Shown here piece by piece: positions 45,167 through 54,318 of a stretch of DNA of 64,000 nt. The translations under genes and the position numbers were made by a program. Source of the DNA: an uncultured Chitinophaga sp. Lineage in GTDB: Bacteria > Bacteroidota > Bacteroidia > Chitinophagales > Chitinophagaceae. The notes under the pieces were generated by a model, which had not been told where the DNA came from, searched no databases, and saw only the letters and a program-made list of their open reading frames with translations. The stretch is taken from contig NZ_CALEJS010000015.1 of the NCBI RefSeq assembly GCF_937898475.1, forward strand, positions 186,001 to 250,000, written 5' to 3'. Position 1 is the stretch's first letter; every line of letters begins with the position of its first letter.

Positions 45167-46861
45167 TTACCAACCCTGGTTCTGCACCAGGTTCGGGTTC
45201 CTTAATGTCTCATCTACCGTAATGGGTATTACATACATCGCATTCCTCCACGGCCGTTCTTCCACTTTAAACCGCTCATAACGGAAGCCCCCGGGTGCGG
45301 TATCATCCTTGATAGCCTGCAGGCCCCAGATCGCTTTCTCTGTATGCTCCGCGATCTTCCAGCGCCGTACGTCCCAGAAGCGATGGTTTTCAAACGCCAG
45401 TTCTATGCGCCGTTCATTCCGGATGCGCTGCCGCATCTGCTCCTGTGTAAGCCCTGCAGGCAGGTCAGGCATGCCCGCCCGCTGACGGATGGCATTCACC
45501 GCTGCGGCAATGGCCGCATTACCGGGGTCATATTCATTCAGCGCTTCTGCATAGCTCAGGTAAAATTCTGCCAGGCGGAAGATGATACCATGCACCTGTC
45601 TTACAGAGGAGGACTGCCCCGGTGTAATGGTCTCATCAAACAGTTTACGGGCAAAGTAACCGGTACGGGTATGATCCACGTCAGTACTGAGCGCATCTTT
45701 GCCGCCGGCAAAAGTTTCAATTTTACGTCCTTTAAAGCTGGCGTCGTTGTAAAGAATGTCCTGGTAAAAACGTGGGTCGCGGTGCTCATAAGGACGGGTC
45801 TCATCATAACCGGAAGCGGGATCATCGATGGGATAGCCGCTGTCCGTTTCATAATCATCCACCAGGTTCTGGGTAGGGGCACAACCCGACCATCCGCTAT
45901 TGCCAAAGGGAAAGAGGTAACGGTCCATGGCCTGGTCTGTTTCGCGCATCCGTTCAAAGATCACTTCAGTGCTTTGCAGGGTGGTGGCAATGAACATCTG
46001 TTTCCTGGCGGCCAGGTTAGGTTCCAGGCGGTATACCGGTGCGCCGTTATTGTTCAGGTCTATCACTGCTTTGGCCGCCGCTGCAGCCTGGCGCCATTTT
46101 TCAGGATCGGTGGCGCTGGCGTTGCTGCTGATGTCTCCCTGGAAACCCGTTTTACCGGCGATGGCCCATAAGGGGCTTGCTGCGTATAGCAATGTCCGTG
46201 CCTTCAGCGCCAGGCAGGCGCCTTTGGTTACACGGCCCACCTGCGTGTTGGGGTAGGAGTAAGGCAGGCGTTTGAACGCTTCTTCACAATCAGCTACAAT
46301 CTGCGCTACGCAGGAATCGTAGCTGTTACGGGAGCGGTTCAGCGCCGCCTGGTCTGTTTGCTCAATGCTCTGTGTAACGATGATCACACCGCCAAACTGT
46401 TTGATGAGCTCTGAAAGGTACCAGGCACGCAGGAAGTATACTTCGCCGATGCGGTTCTCCAGTGTGCCGGGGTTATTGGGATCATCGGGTGTTTTATACT
46501 TCACGATGTTTTCCAGGATGGTGTTGGCCTGGCGGATGGCCACGTAATTCTCGCGCCAGGTATTGCCGATGGTGGTACCGTTCCAGGAGCCGTTGTTGAA
46601 AGTTTGGGAGGCCATCCAGCTGGAGGCGTCTTTGGCTTCATCGCAGGCGGAACTCATGGAGTAACCGCCCAGGTAGGTGTATGGTCCGCGTATGCGGGAG
46701 TAGAGGTTATTCACCACCTGGTCTGTCATGGTAAAGTTGGTAAAGATATCGCTGTCCTGTTGCTGGGTGGTAGCGGCCCTGTCCAGGAAGTCCTTTCTGC
46801 AGCCCGGTAACGCGGCTATCAGCGTAAAAGCAAGGATATGTATGATCAGTGTTCTTTTCAT
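45167..46861 (-). CDS. SusD/RagB family nutrient-binding outer-membrane lipoprotein
   Basis: The protein has 564 residues. The N-terminus is a lipoprotein signal with lipobox LPGC (Cys near 21). The body is a SusD-type helical/TPR fold, and the C-terminus carries the RagB/SusD motif RIRNERRIELAFENHRFWDVRRWK. It acts as the surface lid that delivers substrates to its SusC partner, encoded 19 bp upstream on the same strand. No glycoside hydrolase or peptidase is adjacent, so the substrate cannot be guessed. It ends close to the convergent biosynthetic operon. Confidence 0.95.
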   Translation of the reverse strand: MKRTLIIHILAFTLIAALPGCRKDFLDRAATTQQQDSDIFTNFTMTDQVVNNLYSRIRGPYTYLGGYSMSSACDEAKDASSWMASQTFNNGSWNGTTIGNTWRENYVAIRQANTILENIVKYKTPDDPNNPGTLENRIGEVYFLRAWYLSELIKQFGGVIIVTQSIEQTDQAALNRSRNSYDSCVAQIVADCEEAFKRLPYSYPNTQVGRVTKGACLALKARTLLYAASPLWAIAGKTGFQGDISSNASATDPEKWRQAAAAAKAVIDLNNNGAPVYRLEPNLAARKQMFIATTLQSTEVIFERMRETDQAMDRYLFPFGNSGWSGCAPTQNLVDDYETDSGYPIDDPASGYDETRPYEHRDPRFYQDILYNDASFKGRKIETFAGGKDALSTDVDHTRTGYFARKLFDETITPGQSSSVRQVHGIIFRLAEFYLSYAEALNEYDPGNAAIAAAVNAIRQRAGMPDLPAGLTQEQMRQRIRNERRIELAFENHRFWDVRRWKIAEHTEKAIWGLQAIKDDTAPGGFRYERFKVEERPWRNAMYVIPITVDETLRNPNLVQNQGW

Positions 46862-46880
46862 CTCGCAATGTCTTTTAATG

Positions 46881-49800
46881 TTAGAATCTTACGTCAATAC
46901 CGAAGTTCCAGATACGTTGAATGGGATACATATCACCCCTGCCGTCGTTCACTTCGGGATCCAGGCCAAAATCGCTCAGCTTATCCCAGGTGTACAGGTT
47001 CTGCCCGTTCACGTATACACGAAAATAGGTGAGGCCCATTCTTTTTACCCAGCGTTTGGGGAGCTGATAACCTATTTCGGCATTTTTGAGACGGGTATAG
47101 TCGGCGCTCCGGATCCAGAAGGTGGAAAGGCGGTGGTTGTTGGCATTGGTGGTGGCGTGCAGCAGCGGGTATGTGGCGGTGGAAGCGGTTTCCGGCGTCC
47201 AGCGGCCCAGGTGTATGGGCTTTACTTTGCCGCCCTGGAAGAACTCATAGGCGGCTTCGCCATTCAGGGCGACATCGGTATGTGCGGCGCCCTGTATCAA
47301 TGCGGAGATGTCAATGCCTTTCCAGGAAACGCCGAAAGACGCGCCGTACATGATCTCCGGCGTACGTGAATAACCGATGGCGGTTTCATCGTATACCGGT
47401 TGTATATAGTCATATTCCTTACCGGTTAGTTTACGGTAACGGATGTCGCCCGGTTTATAGCTGCTGGAAAAATTCTGCCAGGGATGATTATCAATATCGG
47501 CCTGGTCGCGGAAGAAGCCTTCGGCGATCAGCCCGAACTTGGTGCCTACCGGGTGACCGGTACGCTTCATCCAGGGATAGGGCTGCGGCACTTCATCCTG
47601 GTACACGATCTTGTTGCGTGCATAGGTGATGTTGGGCTTCACGCTGTAGCTAACCTGGCCAATGGTATGCTGATGGGTCAGTTCTATTTCGATGCCCTTA
47701 TTATCTACAATGCCGATGTTCTGCGCTTTGATATCCTGCCCGAATACATCAGACAGTGTTCTGCGTGGGATGAGTATCTTGCTTCTCCGTTGCTGGAATG
47801 CATCTACGGTAAGCCCCAGTTTATCGTTCCATAAACGTGTTTCCAGGCCGATGTTCACCTGGCGGCCGCGTTCCCAGGTGACGTTGGGGTTGCCGATGGC
47901 GCCCTGCGCCCAGCCATTGGCCTGTGCAGGGTTGGTGCCGAAATAATACTGTGTGGCCCCGGCCCAGGAAGTGAACCAGAGAAAGCGTTCAGACGCCGGC
48001 GGGAATTGTGAGGAGCTGGAACGGTCGTTGCCTACTTCGCCATAAGAGCCGCGGAGCTTCAGGAAATTCACCACTTTTACGTTGTTCCTGAAGAAGGGTT
48101 CTTCAGATAATACCCAGCCTGCAGAAACGGAAGGAAAGAAACCATAGCGGCTTTCTTTCGGGAAGTTTTCCGATCCCTGGTAGGAAGCGCTGAACTCCAG
48201 CAGGTATTTGAGCTTATAGTTATAAGAGCCTCTTAACAGGATGGATTGATAGGCATAGGGTATCTGTGAATTAAACTCCTGCAGGCGGCGGTTCCAGAGC
48301 AGGATGGCGCTGGCCTCATGATCACGGAACTGGCGGTTCCAGTTCAAGGTGGTCTCAAAATAGGTATTGCGAATGGCGTCGCCCCCGCCAAAGCCGCCGT
48401 TAGGGTCTATCTTGGTATCCTGTCCGATCGTTTTATAACCTGCCGGATTGCCGTCGGCATCAAATAATTGCTGGTAAACGGCATAGCTGCGTGTATAGGT
48501 GGCGTTGGGGCGGTTACTGTTATCGTATGAGAAAGATGCTTTGGCACTGAGGTTTTTGGTGATGAAGTCCAGCTTGCGGGTCAGTGCAAAGGTGCCCTGT
48601 ACCGTGTTGTTATACCAGCGGCGGTAGCCTTTCTGCGACAGCTCGCCAAAGATGTTGCTGGTATAGGTGCCGGTGCCCCACATGGAACCATCCGGGTTGA
48701 AGATAGGATAAACAGGCGGCATACGGTTGGCCAGCTGCATTACGCCGGAGGCGCTGTTGTTGCCATCGGTACGGTCTGTAAGTATCCCTGCCAGATCCAG
48801 GCGTGCAGTGAGCGTAGGAGAGATGTCCACATCCACATTGGCGCGCAGGCTGTAGCGTTTCATCACGTTGTTGGCATTATAGCCATCCTTGTTTTCATCG
48901 GTATGTTTATAGTTGCCTTCTGCAATATTGTAGCCGGCAGAGATGAAGTACCGCGCCACATTGCCACCGCCGCTTACGTTCAGGTTGGCGTTGGCTACAT
49001 GCGAAGGCTGCATAAGGAACTTGTAATAATCTGTATTGGGCAGCGTACCGTTCTTATAGCCTTCCAGCTGTTCGGGAGTAAAAGGTTCCTGTTGTCCATC
49101 GTTGCGCATGGCCTCATTCAGCAGGCTGGCGTAATCATAAGAGCCCAGGTAAGGCGGTATGCGGGTAGGCTCCTGTATACCGGTGGAGGCGCGGAAACTC
49201 ACCTGCGGGGTGCCCGCCTTTCCGCGTTTGGTGGTGACGAGGATAGCGCCGTTGGCCCCGCGCATACCCAGTACGGCGGTAGCGGCGGCATCTTTCAGGA
49301 TGGTTACGCTTTCCACATCGTTCGGGTCTACATAATCCATGGATCTTTCTACACCATCCACCATTACAATGGGCGTGGCGTTATTCAGCGTGGCTACACC
49401 GCGGATGTAGAGGGTGCTGCCGTCAACGCCCGGCTCTCCGCTGCGTTGTGTGGTAATGAGCCCTGGCAGCCGTCCGGCCAGGGCATTGGTAAGATTAGAC
49501 ACCGGGCTTTGCACCAGCTCTTTCGTGGTAACAGAAGAGATGGCGCCCGTTACCGTTGCTTTTTTCTGCTCGCCGTAGGCAACGATCACCACATCTTTCA
49601 GCCCGATGTTGGCAGGACTCAGTTCTACGTTCACGGAGTTGGTAACGCCGGTTTCCACTTCCTTTGTTTCAAAACCTACATACGAGAAGGTAAGTACGGG
49701 CGAACCGCCGGGCACCACGATACTGAAGGTGCCGTCTGCCTGTGTGGTGGTACCGCGGCTGGTGCCTTTCACCTGTACGGTTACACCGGGCAAAGGTTCG

Positions 49801-50261
49801 TTGGTGCGCTGCTCGATAACCGATCCGATAATGGTGCGTTCCGGTACGGAGGCGCCCGGTAAGGCGCGTGGAACGGTTGTATCGGCCACCTGGCTTTGTT
49901 CTTCCTGCTGCTGGTAAATAATGATGATATTATCCTGCTGTTTAAAGTGCAGCGGTGTATGCTGCAGCAGCAGTTCCAGTGTTTCCTTTACGCTGCGGGT
50001 GCCTTTTTCAAGACTGATGTTGCGGTAACGGCGTACCTGCTCCGGCGGAAAAGCAATGCGGAAGCCGGAAAGTTGTTCTACTTTGTCTAATGCCCCACGC
50101 AGGCTTTCTTTACGGAGCATTAGGGTGATCTTTTTGGTAGACATGTTTTGTGCTTCGCTGTTCTTTGCCCATAAAAGGGGAGGCAGTAACAGCATGCCTA
50201 GCAACAGGAGGGTGCTGGTTTTCATCATGGTAAAAACATTACGGTTTAAGTACATGCGCAT
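46881..50261 (-). CDS. SusC/RagA family TonB-dependent transporter with STN signalling domain
   Basis: The protein has about 1126 residues from the ATG at 50261; the open frame reaches 50303 and internal Met codons just downstream are alternatives. A signal peptide (FTMMKTSTLLLLGMLLLPP) is followed by an STN/secretin-like domain (ITLMLRKESLRGALDKVEQL onward), a CarboxypepD_reg domain (IGSVIEQRTNEPLPGVTVQV), the plug (VVIVAYGEQKKATVTGAIS, VSNLTNALAGRLPGL) and a long barrel. The STN domain is the part of such receptors that contacts a FecR anti-sigma factor, and fecR lies just upstream on the same strand. The transporter imports a ligand with SusD and reports binding to the sigma/FecR pair. Confidence 0.95.
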   Translation of the reverse strand: MRMYLNRNVFTMMKTSTLLLLGMLLLPPLLWAKNSEAQNMSTKKITLMLRKESLRGALDKVEQLSGFRIAFPPEQVRRYRNISLEKGTRSVKETLELLLQHTPLHFKQQDNIIIIYQQQEEQSQVADTTVPRALPGASVPERTIIGSVIEQRTNEPLPGVTVQVKGTSRGTTTQADGTFSIVVPGGSPVLTFSYVGFETKEVETGVTNSVNVELSPANIGLKDVVIVAYGEQKKATVTGAISSVTTKELVQSPVSNLTNALAGRLPGLITTQRSGEPGVDGSTLYIRGVATLNNATPIVMVDGVERSMDYVDPNDVESVTILKDAAATAVLGMRGANGAILVTTKRGKAGTPQVSFRASTGIQEPTRIPPYLGSYDYASLLNEAMRNDGQQEPFTPEQLEGYKNGTLPNTDYYKFLMQPSHVANANLNVSGGGNVARYFISAGYNIAEGNYKHTDENKDGYNANNVMKRYSLRANVDVDISPTLTARLDLAGILTDRTDGNNSASGVMQLANRMPPVYPIFNPDGSMWGTGTYTSNIFGELSQKGYRRWYNNTVQGTFALTRKLDFITKNLSAKASFSYDNSNRPNATYTRSYAVYQQLFDADGNPAGYKTIGQDTKIDPNGGFGGGDAIRNTYFETTLNWNRQFRDHEASAILLWNRRLQEFNSQIPYAYQSILLRGSYNYKLKYLLEFSASYQGSENFPKESRYGFFPSVSAGWVLSEEPFFRNNVKVVNFLKLRGSYGEVGNDRSSSSQFPPASERFLWFTSWAGATQYYFGTNPAQANGWAQGAIGNPNVTWERGRQVNIGLETRLWNDKLGLTVDAFQQRRSKILIPRRTLSDVFGQDIKAQNIGIVDNKGIEIELTHQHTIGQVSYSVKPNITYARNKIVYQDEVPQPYPWMKRTGHPVGTKFGLIAEGFFRDQADIDNHPWQNFSSSYKPGDIRYRKLTGKEYDYIQPVYDETAIGYSRTPEIMYGASFGVSWKGIDISALIQGAAHTDVALNGEAAYEFFQGGKVKPIHLGRWTPETASTATYPLLHATTNANNHRLSTFWIRSADYTRLKNAEIGYQLPKRWVKRMGLTYFRVYVNGQNLYTWDKLSDFGLDPEVNDGRGDMYPIQRIWNFGIDVRF

Positions 50262-50426
50262 AACGTGAGTAGTTTTTTCAGATTTTGGCAAAAGCTTTCC
50301 CATAGCCCCCGTGGAGGCATTTAAATAACAGGTTGCGGAAAAGCGGTTCAGGTAATTCTACGATCTGGTTGACGGATCAGCTAGGCCATAGGCGTCGTCG
50401 TTAAGGTTTGATGAGTAATATGGTTT

Positions 50427-51440
50427 TCATGGTTCAGCTGTGGAACAGCCCTTTCCATCAATGATGACGCGCGCTTCATCTTCAATGGTATAGGTGGCGT
50501 TCCTGACGGTGCATAGTACGTTGAGCACTTCTTCCAGTGATTCGGTACCGCTGAAGGAGGCGCGCACCAGGCACTGTTTCAGCGCTTCATTGTTAAAGTG
50601 TATGTTTACGTGGTATCTTTTGCTGATAGTGGCGGCAATGGTTTCAAAGGGAACGGACTCAAATACCATGTCGTTCCTGGTCCAGCTGATCTCTTCGAGG
50701 GCATGCACCTGGCGCTGTGCAAGGGTAGCGGCCTCCGTGTTATAAACGATCTGCTGATCGGGGTTCAGCACCGCCAGCATGTTGGGACCATCTTCCACTT
50801 TCACCTTGCCTTTGGTAACGGATACTACGATCTCGTTGGAACCGGGATAGGCCTTTATGTTAAAGGCCGTACCCAGTACCGTGGTTTTCACGCGGCCCGT
50901 ATTGATCACAAAACGGCTGCTGCTGTTTTGCCGGATATCAAAATAGGCTTCGCCGGATAGTGTTACTTCTCTTACGTTTCCACTGAATGTACGGGGATAT
51001 TCCAGGTGACTGCCTGCATGGAGCACCACCTTACTGCCATCGGGCAATGTAATATAACGGCTGTAATCCAGTCCGGCGAGGGTTTGCACCGCTGCCGGAT
51101 GCACCTTCTTCCTGTCGCGCCACTGTAAGCCGTAATACACGGCGCCGCAGAGCAAGGCCATACCTGTAAGCACTGCCGCAGTACGGATGGCTTTCTGCAA
51201 AAGGCCGCTCCTGGTACTCCGTACAGGTATCTGGTGTGTGGCGCTCTGCAGCTGCGCCCTCAACGCCTGCAGTTGCTGGTGGGTGAGAAGGGCAGCAGCC
51301 TCGCTGTCGGGTGCAATGATATGGTCGGGCCGTTCCCTGCCCAGGCTTTCGTACCAGCTGTCCAGCAATGCAAGCTCTTCCTGCGTGCATTGCCCTGCGT
51401 TATATTTCTCTAAAAGTGTTAACAGGTGTTGAGGGTCCAT
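50427..51440 (-). CDS. FecR family anti-sigma factor
   Basis: The protein has about 337 residues from the ATG at 51440 (MDPQHLLTLLEKYN). An in-frame ATG at 51485 would add 15 residues but lies across an inverted repeat in the divergent promoter region. A short cytoplasmic anti-sigma region (1-85) precedes one transmembrane helix (AAVLTGMALLCGAVYYGL). The periplasmic FecR domain has YITLPDGSKVVLHAGSHLEYP and GEAYFDI, and a C-terminal STN-interacting segment follows (FESVPFETIAATISKRYHV). It would hold the divergently encoded ECF sigma factor inactive until the SusC STN domain signals. Confidence 0.94.
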   Translation of the reverse strand: MDPQHLLTLLEKYNAGQCTQEELALLDSWYESLGRERPDHIIAPDSEAAALLTHQQLQALRAQLQSATHQIPVRSTRSGLLQKAIRTAAVLTGMALLCGAVYYGLQWRDRKKVHPAAVQTLAGLDYSRYITLPDGSKVVLHAGSHLEYPRTFSGNVREVTLSGEAYFDIRQNSSSRFVINTGRVKTTVLGTAFNIKAYPGSNEIVVSVTKGKVKVEDGPNMLAVLNPDQQIVYNTEAATLAQRQVHALEEISWTRNDMVFESVPFETIAATISKRYHVNIHFNNEALKQCLVRASFSGTESLEEVLNVLCTVRNATYTIEDEARVIIDGKGCSTAEP

Positions 51441-51471
51441 TATTAAAGTTTGACATTTAAAGTTGGAGGTA

Positions 51472-51491
51472 TGAGGTTCGTTCAAACCTCA
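51472..51491. promoter_or_regulatory. Inverted repeat in the fecR/sigma divergent promoter region
   Basis: TGAGGTT and AACCTCA flank the six bases CGTTCA, giving a perfect 7-bp inverted repeat. It lies 31 bp upstream of the preferred fecR start and about 90 bp upstream of the sigma frame. It could be an operator or an RNA hairpin; I do not recognise a known site. Confidence 0.35.
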
Positions 51492-51578
51492 AACTAATTA
51501 TATAAACACCATTTCTGCCGTTTACCGTTACGCTCTCCAAAAAAATATACGCTATAACCTGAAGAATTTAATTATTAA

Positions 51579-52184
51579 ATTTGGACAAACTGCTTTGATA
51601 TCAAACACTACGCTCAATATACCGATACTGCGCTAATAGCATTATTCAGGCAAGGTGATGAAAAAGCGTTTGATACTATCTATGAGCGCTATTTTATCCG
51701 CCTGGTGAACCTTGCTCATAAGAAGACAGGTCAGCTGGAAGCGTCACAGGAGCTGGTACAGGATATCTTCATTTCCCTGTACAGGCAATTGCCTGCGTTG
51801 AAAGAAGATACGCAGCTGGACAACTACCTGTTCATTGCGCTGCGCAACCGCGTGTATAACTTCCACCGGCAGCAGCTGGCCCAGCTGAAAAGAGAGCAGG
51901 CCTTTATGCAGGTATTGCCTGCCGGCCCCCGTGAAAATTACGGCCTGCTGGAAGTAAAAGAGCTGGAAACTTTCCTGCAGAACAAGATCCGGGAACTGCC
52001 TACCCAATGCCGCGCCGTCTTCCTGCTAAGCCGCGAAAACCAGCTCTCCAATAAAGAAGTGGCGGAACGTCTCAACATCTCCGTAAATACCGTGGAACAA
52101 CACATGCGTAAAGCCCTCCGCATCCTCCGGTCATCATTGGGTAATGAACTGACCATCTTATTGTTCTGGCTGCTGGATAAATAA
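51579..52184 (+). CDS. ECF-type RNA polymerase sigma factor (start codon uncertain)
   Basis: The frame from 51579 gives 201 residues. Region 2 is seen in DTALIALFRQGDEKAFDTIYERYF and ELVQDIFISLYRQLP, and region 4 in LPTQCRAVFLLSRENQLSNKEVAERLNISVNTVEQHM. The first ATG/GTG/TTG in frame is GTG at 51705, but that would delete the conserved N-terminal part of region 2, and frame-compatible homology clearly extends upstream to about 51606. No standard start exists between the stop at 51576-51578 and 51705, so either a rare start (ATT 51579, ATC 51600, ATA 51636) is used or the 5' end is damaged. A TAAATTTG sequence at 51576-51583 matches the Bacteroidota -7 box TAnnTTTG. It is divergent from fecR and forms a trans-envelope signalling unit with it and susC. 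Confidence 0.85.
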   Translation: MWTNCFDIKHYAQYTDTALIALFRQGDEKAFDTIYERYFIRLVNLAHKKTGQLEASQELVQDIFISLYRQLPALKEDTQLDNYLFIALRNRVYNFHRQQLAQLKREQAFMQVLPAGPRENYGLLEVKELETFLQNKIRELPTQCRAVFLLSRENQLSNKEVAERLNISVNTVEQHMRKALRILRSSLGNELTILLFWLLDK

Positions 52185-52194
52185 GGAGTTACTT

Positions 52195-52467
52195 TGATGC
52201 AGATAACAGCACGGCGATGTAAGATAACAGAACGGGCCTTGCAGACAACAGAACAGCGATGTAAGACAACAGAATGGACGCTCCACCTGACAGAACGGCG
52301 TTGTCAGCTAACAGAACGGAGCTGACAGATCGAAGAACATTGATGTAAGATAACGGAACGGCGTTGTCAGCTAACAGAACGAACCTGACAGATCGAAGAA
52401 CATCGATGTAAGATAACAGAACGGCGCCTCCACCTGACAGAACGGCCGTGTAAGCAAACAGACCTTA
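52195..52467. repeat. 21-bp tandem repeat array, 13 units
   Basis: Thirteen consecutive units, each exactly 21 bp, share the core ATAACAGAACGG with variants. At least three unit types alternate: GATGTAAGATAAC..., GTTGTCAGCTAAC... and CTGACAGATCGAAG.... The array fills almost the whole gap between the sigma gene and the convergent glycosyltransferase gene. There are no spacers, so it is not CRISPR. The exact period (seven codons) is kept despite base changes. Confidence 0.9.
52197..52325 (+). CDS. Possible 42-residue heptad-repeat peptide
   Basis: An ATG at 52197 follows AAGGAG (52183-52188) by 8 bases, an unusually good ribosome-binding site for this window, located right at the sigma-factor stop. 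The frame runs to TGA at 52323 and encodes heptads of the form C-K-I-T-E-R-x, C-Q-L-T-E-R-x and similar. The same frame goes on after the stop with the same heptads, broken by further TGA codons. It may be a real small peptide, a decayed longer gene, or a chance frame in a 21-bp repeat. I recognise no family. Confidence 0.25.
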   Translation: MQITARRCKITERALQTTEQRCKTTEWTLHLTERRCQLTERS

Positions 52468-52471
52468 CCTG

Positions 52472-54133
52472 TTAGCGGGGATTTCTGAGCAGAAAGACAA
52501 ACCCATTCTTCCGGTAAAGCTCTTTCAGCTCAGGATGCTGCTTTGTATAATGGTCCACACGATCCACTTTCGTAATAAAATAAGCCGGTTTATCTATATT
52601 GCCGCTTAACAGCCATTGCTCATCATAAGATCTGGCATTAACAGGTTTTTGTTTCCGCGCATAGAAGAAGGGCGCATAGCTCCAGTAGCCCAGTGTATTA
52701 ACATAACAATCCTCCCCCTGTCTTTCTTTCAGGAAATCAATGGCCGCACCCTGTGAGTAACGTTCCACTTTGGGCACGATCAGTATAGCTGCCAGGAATA
52801 TTACAATGGCCGTACTGCCAAAGATGGTCCAAAAGGCTTTGTTATAAGCCTGTCGCTTCAGCAGTACCAGTACAGCTGCTACGGCTGTCAGCATCAGTAT
52901 GCCCGGCACGCCTTCAAAACCGCTCCAGTGTACATCTGCCATCATATTACCCTGTGCAAAGGGATCTGCTACATAAGGCGCCAGCTTTTTAATGTTCATG
53001 GCAATAATGGTTACGGACAACAACACTGTGCCTATGATGATCCCCAGCACTGCAGCAAGAACGGCCACGTATTTTTTATAGGGCATTTCCCTGCGCTCCC
53101 ACTTGTAAAACGTGTAGGCAGCCAGGAAGGTAACCGGGAACCAGGCCATAGAAGAATAGTGAATGATCCTTGATTGCACGATGGTGAACAGGATGATGAC
53201 CACCCAGCACAGAATCACCATCCAGCGCTTAAAGTCGCGGTCATACCGGCTGCCGGACCGTAACCTGGAGAAGGCCGGTATCGCAAACACAGATGCGGGA
53301 AAACATCCGATCAGTATCACTATAAAATGATAACCGGGAAACCCTTGCTGACCCGCATCATGCGTGGTGAAGAGGCGGTACTGGTATGCCAGGAACCCGT
53401 TAATGAACCAGGGACCGTTCTTAATCGTTTCATAACCATACCAGGAGAAGGTGAGGAGAACGGCCACCAGCAGGAACAGCAGCGCATGTCCCCAGCCAAA
53501 ACAGATCCTGAACCGGTTGTACACCAGGTATACGCCCAGCACCAGCAGGAAGATCATCAGCGCCACCGGCCCTTTGGTCAGTATGGCCAGCCCCATAAAA
53601 ACACCCGCCCACACTGCATAATACAAAGGCTTATGCTGCAGGCCCTCTTTATCATAGCCATTCCGTTTCCAGTGGTAGAGGATGAAAAAATACAGCGAAA
53701 GAAAGGTGAACAGGTTAAACCAGGGATCTATCAGTCCCGATTTGAAATACATATTCGGGAACAGGGATCCCGCATAGGCCAGGGCCCAAAGTAAACCGAA
53801 TCTGTGATCATATACCCGCCTGCCGCAAAGGTATAAAGCCACCAAAGTAAAGATGCCGCAGATGGCATTGGGAAAGCGGGCGGCAAACTCCGTAAAGCCA
53901 AACAGCTGCATGGTCACTACCTGCATCCAAAAGAACATGGGCGGCTTTTCCAGGAAAGGCTTGAAATTTATATAGATGCGGGAATAGTCGTCGAGCAGGA
54001 TCATCTCCCGGGCGCATTCGGCAAAATTGATCTCATCCCAGTCAAACAGGTGTACACGGCCCAGGAAAGGAATGAATAAAAAAGCGCCGATGGCCGCCAG
54101 CAGTACTATCGTGGTTATTTTATTCCCGTACAT
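52472..54133 (-). CDS. GT-C glycosyltransferase, ArnT/PMT-like (GT39/GT83 type)
   Basis: The protein has about 553 residues from the ATG at 54133 (MYGNKITTIVLL); the open frame reaches 54199, but the extra residues are polar and unconserved in look. There are about a dozen hydrophobic helices. The first periplasmic loop has the acidic HLFDWDEINFAECAREM and FLEKPPMFFWMQ, typical of lipid-linked-sugar transferases such as ArnT. A soluble tail follows at the C-terminus. It should transfer a sugar from a polyprenyl-phosphate carrier to lipid A, a glycan or protein at the outer face of the inner membrane. It is a single gene, convergent with the sigma gene and divergent from the efflux operon. Confidence 0.88.
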   Translation of the reverse strand: MYGNKITTIVLLAAIGAFLFIPFLGRVHLFDWDEINFAECAREMILLDDYSRIYINFKPFLEKPPMFFWMQVVTMQLFGFTEFAARFPNAICGIFTLVALYLCGRRVYDHRFGLLWALAYAGSLFPNMYFKSGLIDPWFNLFTFLSLYFFILYHWKRNGYDKEGLQHKPLYYAVWAGVFMGLAILTKGPVALMIFLLVLGVYLVYNRFRICFGWGHALLFLLVAVLLTFSWYGYETIKNGPWFINGFLAYQYRLFTTHDAGQQGFPGYHFIVILIGCFPASVFAIPAFSRLRSGSRYDRDFKRWMVILCWVVIILFTIVQSRIIHYSSMAWFPVTFLAAYTFYKWERREMPYKKYVAVLAAVLGIIIGTVLLSVTIIAMNIKKLAPYVADPFAQGNMMADVHWSGFEGVPGILMLTAVAAVLVLLKRQAYNKAFWTIFGSTAIVIFLAAILIVPKVERYSQGAAIDFLKERQGEDCYVNTLGYWSYAPFFYARKQKPVNARSYDEQWLLSGNIDKPAYFITKVDRVDHYTKQHPELKELYRKNGFVFLLRNPR

Positions 54134-54251
54134 AGTCCCTTGTGTATTACCGGTGCGGACAAATATAGGAGCGCCCGCCTGCTTTAACAAATGCATCATT
54201 AAAAGTTAAAGATATCATCACTTTCACGAACCCGCCCGTTTCCAGACAAAC

Positions 54252-54267
54252 TGTCCGGAACCGGACA
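54252..54267. promoter_or_regulatory. Perfect 16-bp palindrome, probable regulator-binding site
   Basis: TGTCCGGAACCGGACA reads the same on both strands. It lies about 65-80 bp upstream of the candidate sigma54 promoter of the efflux operon, a usual distance for the upstream activating site of an NtrC-type regulator. Such a regulator is encoded in the same operon (60279-61652). Binding is inferred from position. Confidence 0.55.
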
Positions 54268-54318
54268 TTTTTCCGCAACGCAATTTTTATAAAACCCTCA
54301 TTCTGAATAAATTATGTT

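Noticed and set aside
48903..49862. Plus-strand frame of 319 codons within the susC region
   Set aside because: Antisense to a well-supported SusC coding frame; composition-driven shadow.
52195..52467. CRISPR array
   Set aside because: Units are contiguous at 21 bp with no unique spacers, and no cas genes are present.
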